Positions 17,801 to 26,778 of a DNA stretch of 64,000 nucleotides are shown here, piece by piece; position 1 is the stretch's first letter, and each line of letters opens with the position of its first letter. Source of the stretch: Geodermatophilus arenarius (GTDB lineage Bacteria > Actinomycetota > Actinomycetes > Mycobacteriales > Geodermatophilaceae); NCBI RefSeq assembly GCF_042654585.1, contig NZ_JBHSGR010000012.1, forward strand, positions 77,015 to 141,014. Reading direction: 5' to 3'. The position numbers and the translations under genes were made by a program. The notes under the pieces were generated by a model. The model was given only the letters and a program-made list of their open reading frames with translations. It had not been told where the DNA came from and did no database searches.

Positions 17801-20485
17801 ATGGCGAGTCTGTCGCCGATCCACGCGACCGGGTCGGGGACGGCGGTGCCTGCCGCTGCGCGGCCCGGCCCGGCCCTGCTGGCCTCCAAGCTCACCCCGC
17901 CCGAGCCCGGGGACGCGACGGTCCTCCGGCCGCGGCTGACCACCGCGCTGTCCCGGGCCGTGCGGCGGTCGCCCCTGACCCTGGTCAGCGGGCCGGCGGG
18001 TTCCGGCAAGACGGTGCTGGCGGCCTCGTGGGCGCGCGGCCGGCCGGACCACGGCCCCGTCGCCTGGCTCACCCTCGACGACTACGACGACGCCGCGGCG
18101 TTCTGGAGCTACGTCGTCGGTGCGCTGGAGTCGGCGGGGCTCGCGCGCAGTGGCCTGCCGTCCCTCGAGCCCGGGGAGCCGGAGCCGTCGTGGTTCGTCC
18201 CGTCCCTCGCCGGGCGGGTGGCCGCGCTGCCCCGGCCGGTGACGCTGGTGGTCGACGACGCCGACCACGTGCGGGACCGGTCGATCGCCACGGGGCTCGA
18301 CCTGCTGGTCCGGCACTCCGGGGGCGGGCTGCGGCTGGTGCTGTGCGCCCGCGCCGACCCGCCGGTGCCGCTGCACCAGTACCGGCTGACCGGGACCGTC
18401 TCGGAGATCCGCGCGGGGGAGCTGGCCTTCACCCCGGACGAGGCCGGGGAGCTGTTCGCCGCGATGGGGGTGCCGGTGTCGCCGGCGGTCGCGCGGACGC
18501 TCCACGCGGAGGCGGAGGGGTGGGCGGTCGGCCTGCGGCTGGCGGGTGCCGCCCTCGCGCAGGGGGTGTCCCCCGAGCACCTGGTGACCTCGCTCGCGCG
18601 GGACGACGGCAGCGTCGCGCAGTACCTGTCCGCGGAGGTGCTGCAGCGGCAGCCGGCCCCGGTGCGGAGGTTCCTGCTCCGGGTCAGCGTGACCGCGGAG
18701 CTGTGGCCCGACCTCGTGGACCGGCTGTGCGGGCGGCCGATCGGCCGGCGGGTCCTCGCGGGGCTCGCGCGGGCCAACGCCTTCGTCGAGGCCGCGCCCG
18801 GCGCGCCCGGCGGGTACCGCGTGCACCCGCTGTTCCGGGAGGTGCTGCAGGCCCAGCTGGCCTACGACCACCCCGGTGACGTCGCCGCCCTGCACCGGAC
18901 CTGCGCCGACTGGTACGCCGCCGCGGGCCGGGTGCCCGAGGCGGTCGGGCACGCCGCCGCCGCGGAGGACTGGCCGGTGGTCGCGCGGCTGCTGGTCGAC
19001 GACCTGCTCGTCCCGCGCCTGCTCGCGCACGGCACCGACCCCGCCCTGCACGGGGTCCGTGCACTCCCCGCCCGGTTCCCCGGCCCCGACGCCGCCGTGC
19101 TCCGGACCGCCGTCGCCCTGACCGACGGGGCCGCGCCCGCCGCCGCCGACCTCGCCGACGTCGCGGCGGCCCGCGAGGAGGAGGGGTCCCGGCCGGCGCT
19201 GCGCGTCTCGGCCGCGCTCGCCTCCCTGGCGACCGCCGCCGTCTCCGGGGTCCCCGCCGGCGCCCGGCTCACCGAGGCCGACGGCGCCGCTCCGCTGCTG
19301 GCCGCGCTGCCGGACGACGACCGGCGGGAGGGCGCCGCGGTGCTGGGTGCCCTCCGCGCCGCCGCGGCCCTCGGCACCGACGAGCCGACCGGGCAGCTGG
19401 TCGCCGGGTTGCGCACGGCGGCGGTCGCCGCCCAGGCGGCGGGCTCGCGGCACCTGCGCAGCGGCACCCTCGCCTCCCTGGGCCTGCTCGAGGCCCTCGA
19501 GGGCCGGCTGAACCACGCCGTCGAGCTGGCCGGCGAGGCCGAGAGGCTCGCGGCCGGGGAGGGCCGGGACGACGCCGCCCGCGAGCCGGCGTCGGCGACC
19601 GCGCTCGCGTGGACGCACCTGCGCCGCTACGACCTCCCCGCGGCCCGTGAGTGGCTGGGCCGGGCACACGCCCGCGCGCGGTCCCGGGGTGACGGCGCGG
19701 CCGGCGCCGCCCACGCGGAGCCGCTCCTCGCGGTGCTGCAGAGCCAGCTGCTCCGGCTGCGGCACGAGTACGACGCGGCGGAGCGGTGCCTGGGGCCGCA
19801 CCTGCGGGGCCCGCGCCTGCCCCGGTGGGTGGCCGAGCCGGTGATCGGCGAGGTGGTCCGGCTCGCGGTCGCCCGCGGGCACGTGACCGAGGGGCTGTCG
19901 ATCCTCCGGGAGACCCGGGGCGACGAGCCGTGGAGCCGGCGGCTGCGCGCGACGGTCGACCTCCTGTCCGGCGACCCGACGGCGGTCACGCCGACCGAGC
20001 CGACGGGGACCAGGGCGCCGGCCGCCGTCGTCGAGGCCCAGGTCATCCGCGCCTGCCAGCTGCTGGAGGCCGGCCGCGCGCCCGCCGCGGTGGACGAACT
20101 CGCCGAGGCCCTGGAGACGGCCCGGCCCGAGCTGCTGCGCTGGCCCTTCGTCGACACCCTGCCCCAGGCCCGGCGGCTGCTGCGCACGCAGGCCCGGCTG
20201 CAGGGGCCCGCCGCCTGGCTGAACCCGTCGGCGGCCGCGCCGCACCCGGACGGGACCCGCCCGGCGGCTCCCCGGGAGGTGCCGGACGTGGTCCAGGAGC
20301 TCAGCGACCGGGAGACCGAGGTGCTGCGGCACCTGGCGGGGATGCTGTCCACGGCGGAGATCGCGGCGACCATGTTCATCTCGGTGAACACCGTCCGCAC
20401 GCACATCCGCAGCATCCTGCGCAAGCTCGCGGTGAGCCGGCGCAACCAGGCGGTCCGGCGGGGCCGCGAGCTCGGCCTGGTCTGA
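17801..20485 (+). CDS. MalT-like LuxR family transcriptional regulator (STAND ATPase)
   Basis: 894 residues, near the 900 of MalT. Walker A GPAGSGKT at 64-71, Walker B TLVVDDADHV at about 146, then a winged-helix-like region, a long alpha-helical TPR-like middle (about 360-800), and a C-terminal LuxR helix-turn-helix (LSDRETEVLRHLAGMLSTAE, ISVNTVRTHIRSILRKL). The family are signal-triggered ATP-dependent activators. GGGAGGA precedes the ATG. The start of the GH13 operon lies just across the 260-base divergent gap, so control of sugar use in MalT style is an appealing but unproven idea. A hairpin follows the stop. Confidence 0.93.
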   Translation: MASLSPIHATGSGTAVPAAARPGPALLASKLTPPEPGDATVLRPRLTTALSRAVRRSPLTLVSGPAGSGKTVLAASWARGRPDHGPVAWLTLDDYDDAAAFWSYVVGALESAGLARSGLPSLEPGEPEPSWFVPSLAGRVAALPRPVTLVVDDADHVRDRSIATGLDLLVRHSGGGLRLVLCARADPPVPLHQYRLTGTVSEIRAGELAFTPDEAGELFAAMGVPVSPAVARTLHAEAEGWAVGLRLAGAALAQGVSPEHLVTSLARDDGSVAQYLSAEVLQRQPAPVRRFLLRVSVTAELWPDLVDRLCGRPIGRRVLAGLARANAFVEAAPGAPGGYRVHPLFREVLQAQLAYDHPGDVAALHRTCADWYAAAGRVPEAVGHAAAAEDWPVVARLLVDDLLVPRLLAHGTDPALHGVRALPARFPGPDAAVLRTAVALTDGAAPAAADLADVAAAREEEGSRPALRVSAALASLATAAVSGVPAGARLTEADGAAPLLAALPDDDRREGAAVLGALRAAAALGTDEPTGQLVAGLRTAAVAAQAAGSRHLRSGTLASLGLLEALEGRLNHAVELAGEAERLAAGEGRDDAAREPASATALAWTHLRRYDLPAAREWLGRAHARARSRGDGAAGAAHAEPLLAVLQSQLLRLRHEYDAAERCLGPHLRGPRLPRWVAEPVIGEVVRLAVARGHVTEGLSILRETRGDEPWSRRLRATVDLLSGDPTAVTPTEPTGTRAPAAVVEAQVIRACQLLEAGRAPAAVDELAEALETARPELLRWPFVDTLPQARRLLRTQARLQGPAAWLNPSAAAPHPDGTRPAAPREVPDVVQELSDRETEVLRHLAGMLSTAEIAATMFISVNTVRTHIRSILRKLAVSRRNQAVRRGRELGLV

Positions 20486-20516
20486 CCTCCCGGCGGCGCG
20501 TCGCCGCGGCGGGAGG
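20486..20516 (+). terminator. Hairpin terminator after the LuxR gene
   Basis: Thirteen-bp stem with one 2-base bulge and a 3-base loop (outer arms CCTCCCG / CGGGAGG), starting right after the stop codon. Confidence 0.6.
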
Positions 20517-20645
20517 CGGCCGGGTCATGCAGGGCGGACGATGCCGCGCGGTCCGCCGGGGCCCACGCTGCTGCCGCACACGCCTCCGGTCCCGCGTGCC
20601 GCACGGGCCACCGGGACCCGGGGCCGGACCGAGGAGGAGAGGCAC

Positions 20646-21125
20646 GTGACAGACACCTCGCGCGCGGACGCGACGTCGGCGACCACGTCGGTGCCGCGGC
20701 CCCGCCACGAGCAGCGACCCCTCGAGGAGCGGCCGCCCAGCGGCTGGGCGGGCTGGGTCGTCTTCGCCGGCGTCATGCTCGTCATGCTCGGCACGTTCCA
20801 GGTGATCCAGGGGCTCATCGCCGTCTTCGACGACGGCTTCTACCTGGTCACGCAGTCCGGCCTGGCGGTGAACGTCGACTACGACGTCTGGGGCTGGACG
20901 CACATGGTCATCGGCGTCGTCGGGGTCGCGACGGGGCTCGGCCTGCTGGCGGGCAACACGGCCGCCCGCGTGGTCGGCGTCTGCATCGCGTTCCTGAGCG
21001 CGCTGGTGAACCTCGCGTTCATCGCCGCGTACCCGGTGTGGTCGGTCCTCATGATCACGATCGACGTCATCGTGATCTACGCGATCACCGTCCACGGGCG
21101 GGAGCTGAGGTCCGACCACCGCTGA
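20646..21125 (+). CDS. DUF7144-type integral membrane protein
   Basis: 159 residues. A polar N-terminus of about 30 residues is followed by four membrane spans. Stretches GWVVFAGVMLVMLGTFQVIQ, WGWTHMVIGVV, and AYPVWSVLMITIDVIVIYA match the DUF7144 pattern of actinobacterial membrane proteins, whose function is unknown. The GTG start has GAGGAGGAGAGG upstream. It stands alone between two hairpin terminators. Its neighbours (ion channel, HdeD-like protein) suggest a membrane-stress setting. Confidence 0.82.
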   Translation: MTDTSRADATSATTSVPRPRHEQRPLEERPPSGWAGWVVFAGVMLVMLGTFQVIQGLIAVFDDGFYLVTQSGLAVNVDYDVWGWTHMVIGVVGVATGLGLLAGNTAARVVGVCIAFLSALVNLAFIAAYPVWSVLMITIDVIVIYAITVHGRELRSDHR

Positions 21126-21137
21126 CCGCCGTCGCGC

Positions 21138-21171
21138 GCGGGGGTGCCCGTCCCGGGACGGGTGCCCCCGC
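21138..21171. terminator. Bidirectional hairpin terminator
   Basis: Fourteen-bp stem containing two G-U pairs, 6-base loop, between the convergent DUF7144 and ion-channel genes. The remaining ~180 bases up to the channel stop show no gene or motif. Confidence 0.65.
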
Positions 21172-21352
21172 CGTGCCGTGCGGATCGTCCGCGTGGGGGG
21201 ACGTGGACCGGCGGCCCCGCGGCGACGGAGGGGCCGACCGCCGTCCACCCGCACGCCCCGGGGCGGGGACGACCACGGACGTCCAGCACCCGACCGACGT
21301 CGACCGGCCCCCCGGGTGGAGGGCCGGCTGCCGGCCTGGTGAGCGGGCCGGG

Positions 21353-21940
21353 TCAGCCGTCCCGGCCGGGCGCCGGGCTCCCCGCCCGCGCCGCCCGGCG
21401 GTGGTCCACCGCGCCGAGGAACAGCTTGAGCACGAGCCCGATCAGCACGAGGTCGCCGACCATCAGCAGCGTGGTGAGGACCCGGGCGACGGGGCTGACC
21501 GCGCTGATGTCGCCGAAGCCCACGGTGGCGAACACGGTGACGACGAAGTAGACGCCGTCGACGCGGTCCAGCGGCTCGCTGAACGCGCGCGGGTCGCTGC
21601 CGGACAGCTGCACGAAGGCGGTCGCGAACAGCAGCAGGAACAGCGGCAGCGACAGCGCGATGCCCTCGACCGCCCGCAGCCCCGGGTGCCGGGAGCGCAG
21701 GATCGCCCGCACCTGCACGACGACCAGCACCCCGACGGCGAGGACGCCGGCGCCGAGCGCCAGGACCGTGCCCACCGTGAACGGCCGGTCGAGGGGGAGC
21801 AGGGCGTAGACGACGAGCAACCCCGCCGTCGTGAGCAGCGTCCGCGCGACGCCCCGCAGCAGCGCGCCACGCCCGGGCGGCAGGACCGGCGGTCCGGCCG
21901 TGGGGCCGGGGCGCGACCCGGCGGCTGCGGGACTCGCCAC
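21353..21940 (-). CDS. Two-pore-helix type potassium channel protein
   Basis: 195 residues with about four hydrophobic spans. The C-terminal pair brackets the selectivity filter TVGFGD (residues 139-144), the Ion_trans_2 signature of K+ channels; the preceding VYFVVTVFA pore helix also fits. Two extra N-terminal spans make a four-helix subunit. No cytoplasmic RCK domain is attached, so gating is not evident. It begins 8 bases after the DUF2252 stop and is almost certainly co-transcribed with it. GTG 21940 is the only start that does not run into the upstream gene. Confidence 0.88.
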   Translation of the reverse strand: MASPAAAGSRPGPTAGPPVLPPGRGALLRGVARTLLTTAGLLVVYALLPLDRPFTVGTVLALGAGVLAVGVLVVVQVRAILRSRHPGLRAVEGIALSLPLFLLLFATAFVQLSGSDPRAFSEPLDRVDGVYFVVTVFATVGFGDISAVSPVARVLTTLLMVGDLVLIGLVLKLFLGAVDHRRAARAGSPAPGRDG

Positions 21941-21948
21941 GGCGCGCC

Positions 21949-23415
21949 TCAGACGCCGCGCTGCACGGGCACCCGGCCCGCGGCGGCCGCCTCGGCCAGC
22001 TGGCGGTGGTCGCCCTCGGTGACGTCGGCGCACGCCTCCGCGTACTCGGCGAGCGCGTGCTCGAACGCCGGCGAGGAACCCAGGTAGCCGGCGATCGCGA
22101 TGCGGTCGCCGGTGCGGGCGTGCGCCCGGGCCAGGCACCAGGCGCACACCGCGCCGTAGAGCTCGAGCCCCTCCGGGCGCAGGTCGCCCAGCTCGACCGA
22201 CCCCTTCCAGTCCCGCAGCTGCCGGACGTAGAAGTCCCGCTCCACGCCGTCGACGCCGGCGGTCCGCTCCCAGCCGAGGAAGACGTCGCTGGCCTGCTGC
22301 ATGAGGCGCTGGCCGGCCACGACCCGCTGGCCCTGGTGGGTGTAGCGGCCGGGCCCGACGAACTCGGCGTGCACCGAGGGGCCGGCCTCCTTGACCTGCA
22401 GCAGCAGCGGGTCGTCGTCGTCGCGCCCGACGAGCAGCACCACCCAGCAGCGGGTGCCCACGCTGCCCACCCCGACGACCTTGCGGGCCATGTCGACGAA
22501 CGCGTACCGCTCCAGCAGGGTGCGGCGGTCGACCTGCAGCGAGTTCCGGTACTGCCGGATCAGGCCGTGGAAGGCGCCGGCCGGGTCGGGGCCCTCCGCC
22601 CCGGGCACGAGGTCGCGCAGCGGCACCAGCAGCGGCGGCTCGGCCCTGATCCGCAGCCGGCCGTCGGCCACCTCGGTGAGCTTGCCGAACGCCTGCAGGC
22701 TGTCGCGGGTCCGAGCCTTCACGAGGGCGCGGGTCAGCCGCTTGCGCCCGCCAGACCCCAGCATCGGGACGATGTCGCGCTGCAGCGCGTCGGCGTCGAG
22801 GCTCGCGTACCAGACCTCGATGTCCCGCTGTCCCGCGAACTCCGCCATCGCCGTCCGGTAGCGCGCACCGGCCGCCACCGTGACCGCCCGCCGCTGCCTG
22901 CGGGGCAGGCCGTTCTCCCGGGCGGCGAGCTCCAGGCTGGCGACCAGCCGCCGGACGTCGTGCTCGAAGGGACCCGGCAGGGTCTCGTCGAAGTCGTTGG
23001 TGTCGAACAGCAGCCGCCGCTCGGGGGAGCCGAACAGCCCGAAGTTGGCGGCGTGCGCGTCCCCGCACACCTGCACGGTCAGGCCCGAGCGGGACGCGCC
23101 GGCCTGGTCGGCGGCCATGACGCGGGCGGCGCCGCGGTAGTAGGCGAAGGGGGACGCCAGCATCCGCCCCCAGCGGATCGGCACGAGCTCGGGCACCCGG
23201 CCGGCCGCCTGCTCCTCGAGCAGGGTGAGCGGGTCGCGGGTGCGCGTGTCCCGCGGGGACCCGGCGAGCGCGTCGAGGGGAGCCGTGGCGCGCAGCGCCT
23301 TGCCCGAGGCCCGCCGCTGGGCCGGCGTGGGCCGCGGCGGCCGGCCGGCCCCGTGCGGCGGCCGGTCCCCGACGGCGACCGCCGTCCCGGTCAGCACCTC
23401 GCGCCCGTCGAGCAC
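21949..23415 (-). CDS. DUF2252 family protein
   Basis: 488 residues from GTG 23415, which has GGAGG 10 bases upstream; an ATG at 23496 adds 27 Arg/Thr-rich residues without an RBS. The family blocks are clear: RWGRMLASPFAYYRGAA, VCGDAHAANFGLFGSPE, FDTNDFDETLPGPFEHDVRR, then VKEAGPSVHAEF and a C-terminal LARAHARTGD. The GDAH-N and D-F-D-E motifs resemble the catalytic and metal-binding loops of kinase-like phosphotransferases, but no activity is established for the family. It is co-transcribed with a K+ channel gene. Confidence 0.9.
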   Translation of the reverse strand: MLDGREVLTGTAVAVGDRPPHGAGRPPRPTPAQRRASGKALRATAPLDALAGSPRDTRTRDPLTLLEEQAAGRVPELVPIRWGRMLASPFAYYRGAARVMAADQAGASRSGLTVQVCGDAHAANFGLFGSPERRLLFDTNDFDETLPGPFEHDVRRLVASLELAARENGLPRRQRRAVTVAAGARYRTAMAEFAGQRDIEVWYASLDADALQRDIVPMLGSGGRKRLTRALVKARTRDSLQAFGKLTEVADGRLRIRAEPPLLVPLRDLVPGAEGPDPAGAFHGLIRQYRNSLQVDRRTLLERYAFVDMARKVVGVGSVGTRCWVVLLVGRDDDDPLLLQVKEAGPSVHAEFVGPGRYTHQGQRVVAGQRLMQQASDVFLGWERTAGVDGVERDFYVRQLRDWKGSVELGDLRPEGLELYGAVCAWCLARAHARTGDRIAIAGYLGSSPAFEHALAEYAEACADVTEGDHRQLAEAAAAGRVPVQRGV

Positions 23416-23607
23416 GGTGCCGCCGCCTCCGCGGCGCGCGTCCCGGGTCGGGGCCGTGGTCCGGGCCGTCCGGCGTCCGGCTGCGCCCGTCCTCATGACC
23501 CGACGGTGCCGGGCCGGGCGGCGCGGTGGCCTCATCCGGCGGGGATGAGGCCGTCCCGCTCCGCCACGACGACCCTCGGCGCGGGAACCCGCCGGGAGGA
23601 GACCGCG

Positions 23608-24174
23608 ATGACCACCCACCTGTCCCGTCCCTCCGTGACCGTCCCGCCCCGGCGCGGCGGCGCGCGCGTGGTGGTCGGGCTGCTCGGCCTGGCCGTCGTC
23701 GTCCTCGGGGTCGTGCTGCTGGCCAACCCGGTCGCCGCCGCGCGCAGCCTCGCCCTGCTCGTCGGGCTCTCGTTCGTCGTCGGGGGACTGCTGGAGATCG
23801 CCGTCGGGTGGGACTCCGGGCGCTCCCGCGGGGCCTCGGTGCTGCTGGGCGCCGTCCTCGTGGTCGGCGGCGTGCTGGCCGCGGTCTGGCCCGGCGTCAC
23901 GCTCTGGACGCTGGTGCTGGTCACCGGGCTGTCGCTGATCGTCCACGGCGCCGGCCGGATCGCCCTGGCCGCCGTCGGGCGGGACCGGGTCGACGGCCGG
24001 GGCTGGCTGGCCGCGCTCGGCGTCGTCGACGTCGTCGTCGGCGTGCTGGCCCTCACCTGGCAGGCGGCCACGGTCCTGGTGCTGTGCGTCCTGTTCGGCA
24101 TCCAGGTGCTGTTCCTCGGCCTGGCGCTGGTGGTCGTCGGCTTCCTGCGCCCGCCGGCGGCCGCTGACCGGTGA
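23608..24174 (+). CDS. HdeD-like membrane protein (DUF308)
   Basis: 188 residues with six membrane spans in three similar pairs, the DUF308 layout of HdeD. HdeD takes part in acid resistance at high cell density in Escherichia coli; whether the actinobacterial members do so is not known. The ATG has GGGAGGA 9 bases upstream. It is divergent from the DUF2252-channel operon across a 192-base gap in which I see no clear motif. The codon bias is that of a native gene. Confidence 0.87.
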   Translation: MTTHLSRPSVTVPPRRGGARVVVGLLGLAVVVLGVVLLANPVAAARSLALLVGLSFVVGGLLEIAVGWDSGRSRGASVLLGAVLVVGGVLAAVWPGVTLWTLVLVTGLSLIVHGAGRIALAAVGRDRVDGRGWLAALGVVDVVVGVLALTWQAATVLVLCVLFGIQVLFLGLALVVVGFLRPPAAADR

Positions 24175-24211
24175 CCGGACGTCGGCATCGACGGACGCCG
24201 TCATCCGCGGG

Positions 24212-24406
24212 ATGCGGGGGGAGATCCGGCCGGGGACCCCGGCGCTGTGCGTCCCGTCCTCGGACGCGGTGATCGACGGGGTCAGGGACGCGTTCGAGGA
24301 CCAGGAGGTGACCCCGGTGGGGAGCGGGCTCGGCGAGGACCAGGAGGCCGGGCGGCGCGAGGTCTCCGGGGAGACCGAGGCGCCGGCGCCCGCGACCGCT
24401 GGCTGA
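24212..24406 (+). CDS. Small acidic hypothetical protein
   Basis: 64 residues, rich in Glu, Asp, Gly and Pro, with no membrane span. Nearly every codon ends in G or C, which favours real coding, but the ribosome site is poor and the frame is open upstream into the HdeD gene. It follows the HdeD stop by 37 bases and stops 20 bases before the stop of a convergent gene. No family recognised. It could also be non-coding. Confidence 0.4.
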   Translation: MRGEIRPGTPALCVPSSDAVIDGVRDAFEDQEVTPVGSGLGEDQEAGRREVSGETEAPAPATAG

Positions 24407-24426
24407 GCGCCGCCCCGTGCGGCCGG

Positions 24427-24918
24427 TCAGTGCACGAGGGCCTTGAGCACGACGAGACCCGCACCGACGACGGCGACGAGCGCGCCCCGGACCAGCGCCT
24501 GGGCGGGTGTGCCCCCGGCCAGCCGCACGCCCCAGTAGCCGTAGGAGCCGATCAGGCCCACCCCGGACCACTTCGCGAGGGTGAACGCGGTGCCGGTCGC
24601 CAGCATGCCGATCGCGGCGAGCAGGAAGAAGACGGCGGGGAACACCACGCCGAACCCGACCGCCCCGGCGTCCTCGGTCATGTGCACGACCTCGGGACGG
24701 GTGACCCGCCGCCGGGCGCGGGTCTCGGCCCCCACCACGTCGCTGTAGACCTCGGCGAGCCCCACGGCCACGGCCGTCCCCAGCAGCCACACGGCCACGA
24801 CCCCCGGCGCGGGCGGGTGCCGCTCGACCGCGACCACCAGCGCCAGGCCGATGATCGAGCCGTAGACGACCCGGCCGACCTGCCGGGAGCCCAGGTGCTC
24901 CGCGAGTCCGGCTCGCAC
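24427..24918 (-). CDS. Integral membrane protein of unknown family
   Basis: 163 residues with four to five hydrophobic spans (VVYGSIIGLALVVAV, VVAVWLLGTAVAVGLAEVY, VFFLLAAIGMLATG, ALVRGALVAVVGAGLVV). A charged loop ETRARRRVTRPEVVHMTEDA sits after span 2, on the expected cytoplasmic side. The layout recalls VIT/CCC1-like small transporters, but I cannot find their signature residues. GTG 24918 is the best start, though without a strong ribosome site. It is divergent from the alpha/beta-hydrolase membrane protein gene. Confidence 0.7.
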   Translation of the reverse strand: MRAGLAEHLGSRQVGRVVYGSIIGLALVVAVERHPPAPGVVAVWLLGTAVAVGLAEVYSDVVGAETRARRRVTRPEVVHMTEDAGAVGFGVVFPAVFFLLAAIGMLATGTAFTLAKWSGVGLIGSYGYWGVRLAGGTPAQALVRGALVAVVGAGLVVLKALVH

Positions 24919-25029
24919 GGGTCGCAGCGTGGGGGGCCGCCGCCGGGCCGCACATCGTCCGTTCGGTGCGATCCTTGCTCCCCGGGACGCCCCTAGCCTC
25001 GGCGCCCCCACGTGCGCGCGGAGCCCGAC

Positions 25030-26760
25030 ATGACGAGCGAACCGGCTGTCCGAGACACCTCCGTGACGCCCGCCGTCCCCGCGCCCCGCACGGCACCGGA
25101 GGAGGGGCCCCCGCGGCGGCCGGTCCGCCGGCGGCTGCGGTGGCTGCCGCGGTACCGGTGGAGCGGGCTGGCGGGGGCCGTGGTGCTCGGCTGCCTGTCC
25201 CTGACGCCGTCGCTGCTGCCCCGCGGCTGGGTGGTCCAGGGCCTGATCGCGGGCATCACCGCGGCAATCGGCTACGGGCTGGGGACCGGGCTCGCCTGGT
25301 TCGTCGCGGAGGCCACCGACCGCCGGATGTCCGCGCGGTTCCGCCGCCGTGCCTGGCAGGTGCTGGCCGTGGCCGGGACGGTGCTGGTGGTGGTCTCGCT
25401 GTGGCTCGGCGCCCGCTGGCAGCGCGAGGTCCACCTGCTCATGGGGCTCGACCCGCCCCGCGGGTACTCCTCCGCCGGCATCGTGGTCGTGGCGGTGCTG
25501 CTGTTCGTCGTCCTGGTCGCCGTCGCCCGCGGCGTCCGGTGGCTGGGCCGCGGGCTCGTGCGGCTGCTGAGCCGCGTCCTCCCGCGGCGCCTGGCCCGGC
25601 CGCTCGGCGTCGTGGGGATCGGCGCGCTGGTGGTGTTCCTGGTCAACGGCGTGCTGTTCCAGGGGCTGGTCGAGGCCGCGAACTCCGCGTTCAGCGTGCA
25701 GGACGACCGGACGGGGGAGGGCGCCGTCCGCCCCGCCGGCGCCGAGCGCTCCGGGAGCCCCGGCTCGCTGCTGCGGTGGGAGGACCTCGGCCGGCAGGGC
25801 CGGATCTTCGTGGGCACCGGCCCGACGCCGGAGGACCTCACCGCCTTCTCCGGGCGGCCGGCGCTCCCGCCGGTGCGCGTGTACGCCGGGCTGGCCTCGG
25901 CCGAGGACGTCGAGGAGCGCGCGGACCTCGCCGTCCGGGACCTCGTCCGGGCCGGCGGCTTCGACCGGGCGGTGCTCGCCGTGGTCACCACCACCGGGAC
26001 CGGCTGGATCGACCCCGCGGCCGGCGCCGCGCTGGAGCACGAGTTCAACGGGGACACCGCGATGGTGTCCATGCAGTACTCCTACCTGCCCAGCTGGATC
26101 TCCTTCCTCGTCGACCAGGCCAAGGCCCGCGACGCCGGGCGGGCGCTGTTCGACGCGGTGTACGGCACCTGGTCCCGGCTGCCCGTGGGCGACCGGCCGG
26201 ACCTGCTGGTGCTCGGCGAGAGCCTCGGCAGCTTCGGCGGGGAGGCCGCGTTCAGCGGGCTGGCCGACATCCAGAACCGCGCCAGCGGGGTGGTCTGGGC
26301 CGGACCGCCGAACTTCAACGCGCTGTGGCGGGACCTGGTCGCCGACCGGGACGAGGGCTCGCCGGAGTGGCTCCCGGTGCTCGACGGCGGGCGGACCGCG
26401 CGGTTCGCCGACGAGGCCGCCGACCTCGCCGCGCCGCCCGCCCCGTGGGGGGACTCCCGGGTCGTCTACCTGCAGAACGCCTCGGACCCCATCGTCTGGT
26501 GGTCCCCGCAGCTGCTGCTGACCCGGCCCAGCTGGCTCGAGGGGCCGCGGGCGCCGGACGTGTCGGACGCCATGACGTGGCTGCCGTTCGTCACCTTCTG
26601 GCAGGTCACCGCCGACATGGCCTTCTCGACCGGCGCCCCGGACGGGCACGGCCACCGGTACACCGCCGACTACGCCGACGCCTGGGCCGCGGTCGCGCAG
26701 CCGCCCGGGTGGACCGACGCCGACACCGCGCGGCTGCGGCCGCTGCTCGGCCGGTACTGA
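25030..26760 (+). CDS. Alpha/beta-hydrolase membrane protein (Abhydrolase_9 type)
   Basis: 576 residues. An N-terminal membrane domain of four to five spans (about 40-225) is followed by a large extracytoplasmic hydrolase domain. The nucleophile elbow GESLGS places Ser398; ASDPIVWW is the conserved Asp region. This is the two-part Abhydrolase_9_N/Abhydrolase_9 family, widespread in actinobacteria and with no firm function, suspected to act on envelope lipids. ATG 25030 has GGAG six bases upstream; GTG 25012 in the same frame is an alternative that adds six residues. A CPBP protease gene follows 18 bases later. Confidence 0.88.
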   Translation: MTSEPAVRDTSVTPAVPAPRTAPEEGPPRRPVRRRLRWLPRYRWSGLAGAVVLGCLSLTPSLLPRGWVVQGLIAGITAAIGYGLGTGLAWFVAEATDRRMSARFRRRAWQVLAVAGTVLVVVSLWLGARWQREVHLLMGLDPPRGYSSAGIVVVAVLLFVVLVAVARGVRWLGRGLVRLLSRVLPRRLARPLGVVGIGALVVFLVNGVLFQGLVEAANSAFSVQDDRTGEGAVRPAGAERSGSPGSLLRWEDLGRQGRIFVGTGPTPEDLTAFSGRPALPPVRVYAGLASAEDVEERADLAVRDLVRAGGFDRAVLAVVTTTGTGWIDPAAGAALEHEFNGDTAMVSMQYSYLPSWISFLVDQAKARDAGRALFDAVYGTWSRLPVGDRPDLLVLGESLGSFGGEAAFSGLADIQNRASGVVWAGPPNFNALWRDLVADRDEGSPEWLPVLDGGRTARFADEAADLAAPPAPWGDSRVVYLQNASDPIVWWSPQLLLTRPSWLEGPRAPDVSDAMTWLPFVTFWQVTADMAFSTGAPDGHGHRYTADYADAWAAVAQPPGWTDADTARLRPLLGRY

Positions 26761-26778
26761 CCCGGCCGGCGCGGGTCC

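Noticed and set aside
17537..20404. A 955-codon minus-strand frame opposite the LuxR gene
   Set aside because: No domain, extreme Arg/Gly/Gln content; the opposite strand encodes a clear MalT-like protein.
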